Shown here: positions 57,531-64,000 of the stretch, piece by piece
Position numbering within the stretch: the stretch's first letter is position 1
How the letters are laid out: each line of letters starts with the position of its first letter
Assembly (NCBI GenBank): GCA_017311185.1
Contig: JAESUZ010000342.1
Coordinates: 1 to 64,000, forward strand
DNA from: Proteles cristata cristata
Lineage: Eukaryota > Chordata > Mammalia > Carnivora > Hyaenidae
Length of the DNA: 64,000 bases
Direction of reading: 5' to 3'
Translations under genes and position numbers: made by a program
The notes under the pieces: model-generated
What the model saw: the letters and a program-made list of their open reading frames with translations, nothing else
Told to the model about the DNA's origin: nothing
The model's database searches: none

Positions 57531-58680
57531 TTGTGTTTTATATTATAGTTGATTCGTCCTCCACAAAACAGTGCACTTTGAGGCTGTAGAAGACGCTGGA
57601 TTATTGAAAATATTCCGGCTATCCCTAAGTGCCCAGCAGACTTCCCTGAACACAATAGGTTCACCAAAATTGTTCAATGGACAACAGCCACCAACTAAAT
57701 TGCATCTCTGGTGCTACTTTGTAGACCAGACCACAAATAATTGTACTATCAACATATGTCCATGTACATGTGGGAAAAGAGGATTTCATATGCGCCATTT
57801 TGAATACAGCTTAACAAATATCCTTATCTACAAAATGGAACTTGAGAGCATGTTTGGGGAGGCTGGTGGGGAAACAGAGGTACCTGAGACAGAGGCACCT
57901 TCCTTCAGAAGGGTCCCCCAGGGAACAATAAAGGAGAAAGGAGGCAAAGAATATCCAGCCAGATGAGCAGGCAATCTCCAGCTTCTACTGCTTCTCCCAT
58001 TGATTTTCCTGTTAAGAACCCAAAGTACAGTTTCACCAGATGATCCAAATTCTGGCATTAAGGTAGGGATGGCTCAAGCCCTTCGAGGTTGATCTTTTAG
58101 GTTTTCCTGCTTTGCCAGTTATTCTGTAAGACTGAGAGTAACCAGCACTTCCATAGAAAGGTATTAGGACAAATAAGCACTCTTGAAGGAACAGATATGT
58201 GTGAAGGCACAAAACACAACATCTATGCTCAGGGATCCAGGATAAGGCAACTGTGCTCTTTAATTTTATACGGCTCATGTGAAGGACAGGAACTTCTAAG
58301 TGTTTTCCTCAGTGGGTTATAAAACACTACAGAGGGGTACAAGGTTCATAATCTACCGAGCAGTAAAACAAGGAAATAAATCATTTGTCTGTGTCTCCGA
58401 ATCGAAGAGGAGGAAAAAGTAAAATTAAGTGTTGATGATAAGTAGAGTCTATCAATAAAATACTTTGGAAAACTTCTACAAGTACTAATAATCTTAGGAA
58501 ATCTTCAGCGTGGGCTTCAAAAGAACACTTCCCTGAGAGTGACAGGAAGAGGAAATGGCTACAGGTATTAACCTCTTTCATTTGATATTGCTGCCATTTT
58601 TGTATATTTATAGACCTAGGGTTTTGTTGTTGCTTGGGGTTTCTGCCCTCTTGAAATGTGTCTACAGGAATGCATATTTC
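57531..58680. other. Unannotated repeat-poor DNA with a 131-codon frame
   Basis: The frame at 57571-57966 (plus) starts MHFEAVEDAG and includes CTINICPCTCGKRGFHMRHF. I recognise no domain and no bounding splice sites. Opposite-strand frames overlap its end. Left uncalled. Confidence 0.3.
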
Positions 58681-58683
58681 TTT

Positions 58684-58825
58684 AAAAATTTTTAAAATGT
58701 TTATTTACTTTTGAGAGAGAGAGCTGTTAGCACAGAGCCTGGCATGGGGCTTGAACTCGCGGACTGTGAGATCATGACCTGAGCCGAACTTGGACACTCA
58801 ACTGACTGAGCCACCCAAGTGCCCC
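58684..58825 (-). mobile_element. Internally deleted CAN-type SINE
   Basis: Tail plus a short gagagaga stretch is joined directly to ctgttagcacagagcctggc and the head (gccacccaagtgcccc). About 80 bp of the middle is missing, much as in the copy at 39470. Confidence 0.9.
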
Positions 58826-59465
58826 AAGACATGTGTATTTCTAAAAGGACCGAACATATTTCTGATCCAAGAGGGAATATAAAACCGGTCTGGGTAAAAC
58901 ATCATCTTCCAAACAAATTTTACCTTTGTATTTAATTTGTTCAAGCATTTCACAGAGAATTTGTCTCCAGGCAAAATTCTTAAAAGCTCATTTTGAGCCA
59001 ACATACGTTACGACGGTTGCCTGCAATCACTTGAATATATTAGTAACATTAGTCCAATTTTATTTGAGCAATGGTTTATAGGCAAAACTTCAGGCTGATC
59101 TAGTCCCAGAAAGATCCTTTAAAGGTATAAAGCTGTGCGCTGTGAACTGAATGGACAAGGCGATAAAAACATGAATGTCTACCTTCCAACTGTCGCAAGT
59201 CACTGTCTCGACATGCCATCAATACTTGGCATTAACTGTATTAACGAGAAGATCCTAAGTCCTGCCTAAGTCGGCAGATCTCTGAAGGAAGTCTAAACAA
59301 ACAAATCACTCAGAAGTGATTTGGAGTAAAAGCAGTATTAATCAACAAACACAAAAACTTTTTAGCGGGCACCCTCTCAAGGCAATGTGTTTTGCACGAC
59401 TTGTCCTTCAGAGTGACAGCTGGCTAGCTCACAGGCTTATCAAACATGGGCCCATCATGCAAGGA
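58826..59465. other. Unannotated repeat-poor DNA
   Basis: No feature supported. Confidence 0.35.
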
Positions 59466-59682
59466 ACTTAGCCAGCATTTACTGAGCACTTACTCTGTGC
59501 AGAATACTGCATTTCTGTCTTCTGATTTACTTGTAGCAAATGACGCTGGGAGGCAGGTGGCAAGAGAAACCAAGGCCAGGGAGTTAAATGTTAAGAGCGA
59601 GAAGCCTAGCTAGCAAGGGGCAAGCAGAGATTCTAATCCAGGTCTTCACGGCTTGAGAGTTTGCTCTCCTAACTTCTATGCA
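59466..59682 (-). repeat. MIR, nearly full length
   Basis: The run 'agcatttactgagcacttac', 'tctgtgcagaatactgcatt', 'gcagagattctaatccaggt', 'tttgctctcctaacttctat' is the reverse complement of MIR in order. Confidence 0.85.
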
Positions 59683-59851
59683 GCTCTGTACATCTTTAGA
59701 GGGCATCGAACGGCTAGCGATGTTGGCCGTGGAAACCAAGGGTGGGGAAGACAAAGTGAGTTCTTCTTTTCCACGTCTTTCCTCAGCTACAGTGGGAAGT
59801 GACACATACATATTAATTTTATTTTGGTTAATTTATGGAGGGATAATTTGC

Positions 59852-59852
<1 letters not shown>

Positions 59853-59884
<32 letters not shown>

Positions 59885-59905
59885 ATGCACACACACACAC
59901 GCATG
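59853..59905. repeat. (tg)n(ca)n palindromic alternating tract
   Basis: About 14-15 TG units run into gcatgc and then about 7 CA units and cgcatg. The tract is alternating purine-pyrimidine and self-complementary about its centre. Confidence 0.95.
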
Positions 59906-59958
59906 GGCGCTTGCGCCGTGTGGGGAGGCGGAGGAGGGCACTATTTAGAAAGACTGGA

Positions 59959-60050
59959 GAGAGGGGGCAAGATGGCGGAGAAGTAAGGAGCTCCGGACTT
60001 GCACTCGCGCCCATACATCACACAGAAAAGATCTGAAGCCATTGGAAACC
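59959..60050 (+). mobile_element. 92-bp insert resembling an L1 5' terminus, with 14-bp direct repeats
   Basis: The insert begins gagagggggcaagatggcgg followed by agaagtaaggagctcc, the form of an L1 5'UTR start with the aagatggcgg (YY1-type) motif. It is bounded by perfect ttagaaagactgga repeats (59945-59958 and 60051-60064). No poly(A) and no L1 3' sequence is present. Identity with feline L1 is from memory and from the weaker similarity to the L1 start at 40007. Confidence 0.5.
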
Positions 60051-60064
60051 TTAGAAAGACTGGA

Positions 60065-61555
60065 AAAGTCTGAAGCCCACTCATCTAGTCTTTTCAACGA
60101 ATTACACAAAAGTAGTTTGGACTGAAATTTGTCTCCCTTACTCATGCCCCCTACTTGTTACCTGGAGAGTAAGTTTTAAGTGCCACATTGTAGTGGTTAC
60201 ATTTACTCTATGCAATGACCTCCAGTTTTCTCCATCTCCTCGTCCCCTTCTTTTTCTCTGCCCACTCATGAGGCAGTGGGTATCCCCACCCCCCAAACCC
60301 CTAACTGCTTCCATTTGGTGCACACTCATTTCCTCCCTTCCGTTTTCATAAATTTGGCATTTGGAACCCAGGGAGAGCAAGAAATATATAGATGTTAAGC
60401 GGAGAGAAGTCATTACAACCTAACGTTTCCACATTCGTTCTGTCTGGTCTCTCAGAGTTCGTAATTAGTCCTTGTCTTAATTCTTTGGTCCATTTGAGGA
60501 GCTCTGACCATCCTCAAATTAGCATCGTCCAATATTCTTCCCTGGGGAATTTCATGGAAGCCTCCTTCCTCAGTGCAATCTTAGGATCTGAGTAAAGGCC
60601 ATATTTTATAGAATCCCACAACAGTACTCTTCCAGATGGCATATGTTGTCACATTCTACAAGGCATAGGACCCAGTATGTAGAGATAACGCCTTCCCAAG
60701 GCTTCCTAATCATCGGGCCAAGGAGAGCCATCTTACTATCCATTAGACCTCATGCCAGTCTTTTCTCAAATCTGGACTCACAACCGATGGGCTTTGTTGT
60801 TCCCATAGGTAGAGTCTTTGATTCACGGCTCTTGTTTCCTTCAGCGGTCCCATTGGCTTCGAACCCTTACTTGCCATAAAAGTAAGATAAAATTTCCAAA
60901 CAAGAGGCCCTGGAATACAGCCAGTCCATTGGAACTGAAGTGCCGGTCCTTGGCGCCCCAAAGCTTTTCCATACAGAGGCACACACAACCTGCAGGATAG
61001 ACAGACTGCCCAGCACTTGCCAGGGGGAAGAGAAACATGCAGGAAAGGAAACAGCAAACCCTTGCAGGCAAACTGAAGTCGACATATCCTCAAAGCTATG
61101 GTTAGTGAGCAAAAACCGTCAGGTCGACTGTCCCATATTCAGGAAACGGAAGTGTGAGGTTTCTTTTGACCTAACACACTAATGTGGCCCTACGATTCGC
61201 CCAGACCCCCAAAGGCAACAAATTCCACAGCAGGCCAGGGTACGTCAGTCATAATGTCATCCTTGAAAAGGCTCAGGAAGGTAGAAAATGTGATCTTGAT
61301 AATTTTTGTGTAAAGGGCCAATTATCTATTAAGCAATCGAAAGGAGTGATCGTTGCAGGGAAACACTAAAAGAGCCTTTAAAAATAGTTGATTCCAGTGA
61401 TTTACGTCATAAAGAAACAGACCATCTGAAGTAACACATGGGCAATAAAAGCCAGCACATGTTTGCATTCTAACCGGGGCACTAATGGAGGTGCGATGGC
61501 ACTGTATCAAAGTGAAGTTTGCCATCTTCCGCATTGCCCACTGGAGTTTTAAATG
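60065..61555. other. Unannotated repeat-poor DNA
   Basis: Numerous short frames occur on both strands (for example 116 codons minus at 60743-61093) without recognised domains. No young repeats were seen. Confidence 0.4.
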
Positions 61556-62260
61556 CAGCTGTGTAGCTTTGAGTCAACAACCGGTACACTTTCCCCAATT
61601 ACTCTAAGTATCACTGCCCGCTGCAGGTAAGAATTAATAATTCACCCTTAACACGCCGCGTCAAACTCGTTTCCTGAACTGGGCCCTGAAATGTGTGATT
61701 GACTGCAAGATCCGAACTTGCCATAAAAGCAATTCCTCGGGTTGCTGAATTGCAAACATAAGTTATTATGAGCGAAATCACAGTAAAAATAAACGAGCAA
61801 GCCCCAACCCACAAGAGACTGGACTGGGAATTCCACGTGCAGGCTCTGAGCCTGGCAGTTACAGAGTCAAGCGTCGGGTGCTCGGGTAAAGCTTGGCAGC
61901 AGACGCAGGTTCAGATAGAACAGCCTCTCCCTCTTTCCCTCCCTCTCCCCTTCTGCGATTCAAAGTGTTTAATAAATATCAAGCCAGGTACTGCTGGCTC
62001 AATGAATGACTCCTGGTAGTATGGAAGGCATCTGGAGGATTAACTTTTCAGGCCACCAAGCTATCACTCACTGCCCCAGAATAATCCTTTGTTAGACCGG
62101 GGAACTGGCAACCAACTGGGGAGCACCTTAAAGCCCAGAAAATGGGGTTTCTGGCTACACCAGCCTTATCGAGTTGGGACACTGACACGGTAAATTGCAT
62201 TCACACGACTCTTGCAGCACAGGACTAATTACAAAGATAAGACCAGCCCTGCCATCGTGG
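61556..62260. other. Possible conserved non-coding block
   Basis: Repeat-free, with scattered CpGs and several homeodomain-like TAAT/ATTA cores (gaattaataattcaccc, aagttattatgagcg, aggactaattacaaagataa). A consensus-quality 5' splice site CTGCAG|gtaaga lies at 61626/61627. Functional status cannot be judged without cross-species alignment. Confidence 0.3.
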
Positions 62261-62379
62261 GGGTGGGGGGCAGCTTCACTGGGATGAACCCAGCCAGGGC
62301 GCTAAGAGGCAGCCACTCCCCAGGACCTGGCGCTTGGCTGGTTGTCTTCTCATGTGAGCTAAGTTGCCCCCTTCACCTT

Positions 62380-62875
62380 ATTCTCGCCTTCCTCCTGCTG
62401 TCTTCTCGCCCACCTTCATTTCTGTAGTGTCTACTCCTCCTTTCGTCAAGATGCCCAGAGAGCAATGTCTTCTCCGCCATCCATCAACTCAAGCACAGGG
62501 ACCATCTCTGTCTCAGTCCACACTTCCTGGATTTTTCCTGTGATCTCCTCATTTCCTCCTTTCTTCTGTGCTTCCTTTCAGCTCATCTGCTTTCACGGTG
62601 CAAGTATTTCCTCTGCCATTTCCTTCTCACCCTTTCTTTTGTTCTCTCTCTCTTTTGGTCTCCAACACTTTCTAGCAATTTGCACCTTGCCCCTTCTTTT
62701 CTTGATCCCTTACTCTGCCTGCTGGGCTTCTGTTCATATGGGGAGAGTGCGCTTGGCTGAGGAGGGGAGAGCAGATTTTTGTTGCTTTGGAACCTCCCTT
62801 CCTCTCTCATCTCTTGCTTCTCTTTTCTTTCCTTTTCTCTTTTTCCTTTTCTTTTCCCCCTGCTCCCCAATCTCT
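62380..62875. repeat. Interrupted pyrimidine-rich tract
   Basis: The plus strand is rich in C/T (densest at 62620-62690 and 62800-62875). It creates a 204-codon plus-strand frame (62465-63079) of serine, phenylalanine and leucine with no domain. Confidence 0.8.
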
Positions 62876-64000
62876 CTGGACTTCCATTTATCTTCTAAAA
62901 AATTATACGTGGTCTTAAAAAGTGGTGACATTTTCTTTTTTTTAATCTTTCATCTGACTTTGAAAAAAATATCAGTCAACGATGGCTACAGCTTACCCTC
63001 CTTAATACAGAGAAACTTTCAAATGGGTACATACATGTGCATATATATAATGTATATAGAAATATACATAGATACATAGAGTGTTGTTTTATCATTGATA
63101 GTGACTCGCGGAGATAAAACAAGAACTGGATGTACTAACGCTTGTAAGTAGAAACAATTTACTAGAACTGCATAAGCCCTGAAAAGTTCTTGGAAGCAGC
63201 AATAAAACTTAAGTTGATGATAAAAATAAATATATTTTGGCAGATAACAACATACATGTTTAATTGGAATCACTAGAATTATAGACTGAAATCTACAGTT
63301 AATTTTTAAATTCCCGATCAACAGCAATAAATTATATAACCCCCCCCACTGTTATTTTCTCCACAGAAGGCAGGTCATTTATAAATAAACTTTTGTATAA
63401 TCTAAAACTCATATATTGACTTATGCTACCAAAATACAACCTGGAGTAAGCAGAGAAACAAATAAATCAACTGGACAAGGATATATATAAAATAGGCTGT
63501 TTCAGAGATAACACAGGACAGATTTTATTAACTAATTTATGACCTACAATCTGTTGGCAGAGGCCCTTCCTCCCACCCCTTCCCCCAGTTTCAGTCTTTC
63601 CGAGCAGGATAAACACACCAGAAGGCCTGCTGGTGTGCAAAGCTCACATCTTCATCTTTGCAAGAACTTTATTGGGGGGGGGGGACTTGAAAACGGAAGT
63701 TCTCTTTGTTTTTTTCATTCGTTGTCACGTTCGATGTGTTTCCTCTTTGCTGTGACCGTTATTTGGGATCATTCTCCCAGGTTCCTTCCTGATCTTTGAA
63801 CTATCGGCACATTATCTGTTGACAGGTAACTACATTCATGGGGCAAAGTGAACTCTTTTCTCTGCTTTGACCCTGTCCAGCTCTGGCTTCCTGATACTGT
63901 GCTGTGAGTTGTAAGCCATCCATATGCGGACGGAGTACTCACACACTCACACATGCTAATGGCAAGTTTCTGTGGAATGCTACTGCCTTGGACTCAGCAA
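62876..64000. other. Unannotated repeat-poor DNA
   Basis: Contains homopolymers of 8 C at 63340-63347 and 11 G at 63674-63684. No gene or repeat is supported. Confidence 0.4.

Noticed and set aside
57571..57966. 131-codon plus-strand frame with a CPCTCGKRG patch
   Set aside because: The cysteine cluster is too short for a known zinc-binding pattern, there is no splice structure, and no family is recognised.
59959..60050. Promoter or first exon of a host gene because of the aagatggcgg motif
   Set aside because: The motif together with the flanking direct repeats fits an inserted L1 5' end better. There is no CpG island and no downstream coding frame.
62465..63079. 204-codon plus-strand open frame, the longest in the window
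   Set aside because: It lies in a pyrimidine-rich tract that lacks stop codons. The product is low-complexity S/F/L with no domain and no supporting splice or start context.

Overview
The window is mammalian nuclear DNA from a carnivoran, most likely a feliform (cat-lineage) genome. The evidence is about two dozen tRNA-derived CAN-type SINEs, whose heads read close to 'gcctgggtggctcagtcgg' and end in a pyrimidine-rich stretch and an A-rich tail, plus carnivore-type LINE-1 copies. No complete protein-coding gene, rRNA or functional tRNA gene is visible. Almost every open reading frame is chance or a remnant of a retrotransposon. Family names below come from recognition by eye, not from a database search.

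Layout. 1-18 kb: mostly unannotated single-copy-looking DNA with scattered SINEs (nearly all minus strand), MIR and L2 fragments, MER5-type DNA transposon remnants and old L1M fragments. 18.4-22.6 kb: an old minus-strand L1 invaded by two later L1s, one of which is a textbook 5'-inverted (twin-primed) insertion. 22.6-26 kb: unique DNA with a 66-bp truncated U4 snRNA retropseudogene and a cluster of three SINEs. 26.1-29.1 kb: old plus-strand L1. 29.9-31.5 kb: an ERVL-like LTR and old L1 pieces. 31.5-33.1 kb: a candidate 61-bp coding exon and a 245-bp polypyrimidine tract. 33.5-40 kb: old L1s and SINEs, including a 66-bp micro-L1 and a SINE inside the tail of another SINE.

40.0-52.0 kb is the dominant structure: a near-full-length plus-strand L1 (about 6.8 kb once insertions are subtracted). 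It is interrupted by a SINE near the end of its 5'UTR and by a 5-kb block of two minus-strand L1s and a SINE between ORF1 and ORF2. All reading frames are broken, so it cannot encode intact proteins. 52-56.2 kb: a CpG-enriched stretch with a second candidate exon, a MER20-like hAT element, SINEs and L1 ends. 56.2-64 kb is strikingly poor in young repeats and richer in CpG, and may hold regulatory or conserved non-coding DNA. It also contains a 92-bp insert resembling the very start of an L1, flanked by 14-bp direct repeats.

There is no operon-like or cooperating gene set. The main story is layered retrotransposition, with two spliced-exon candidates (31687-31747 and 52414-52490) as the only hints of a host protein-coding transcript.
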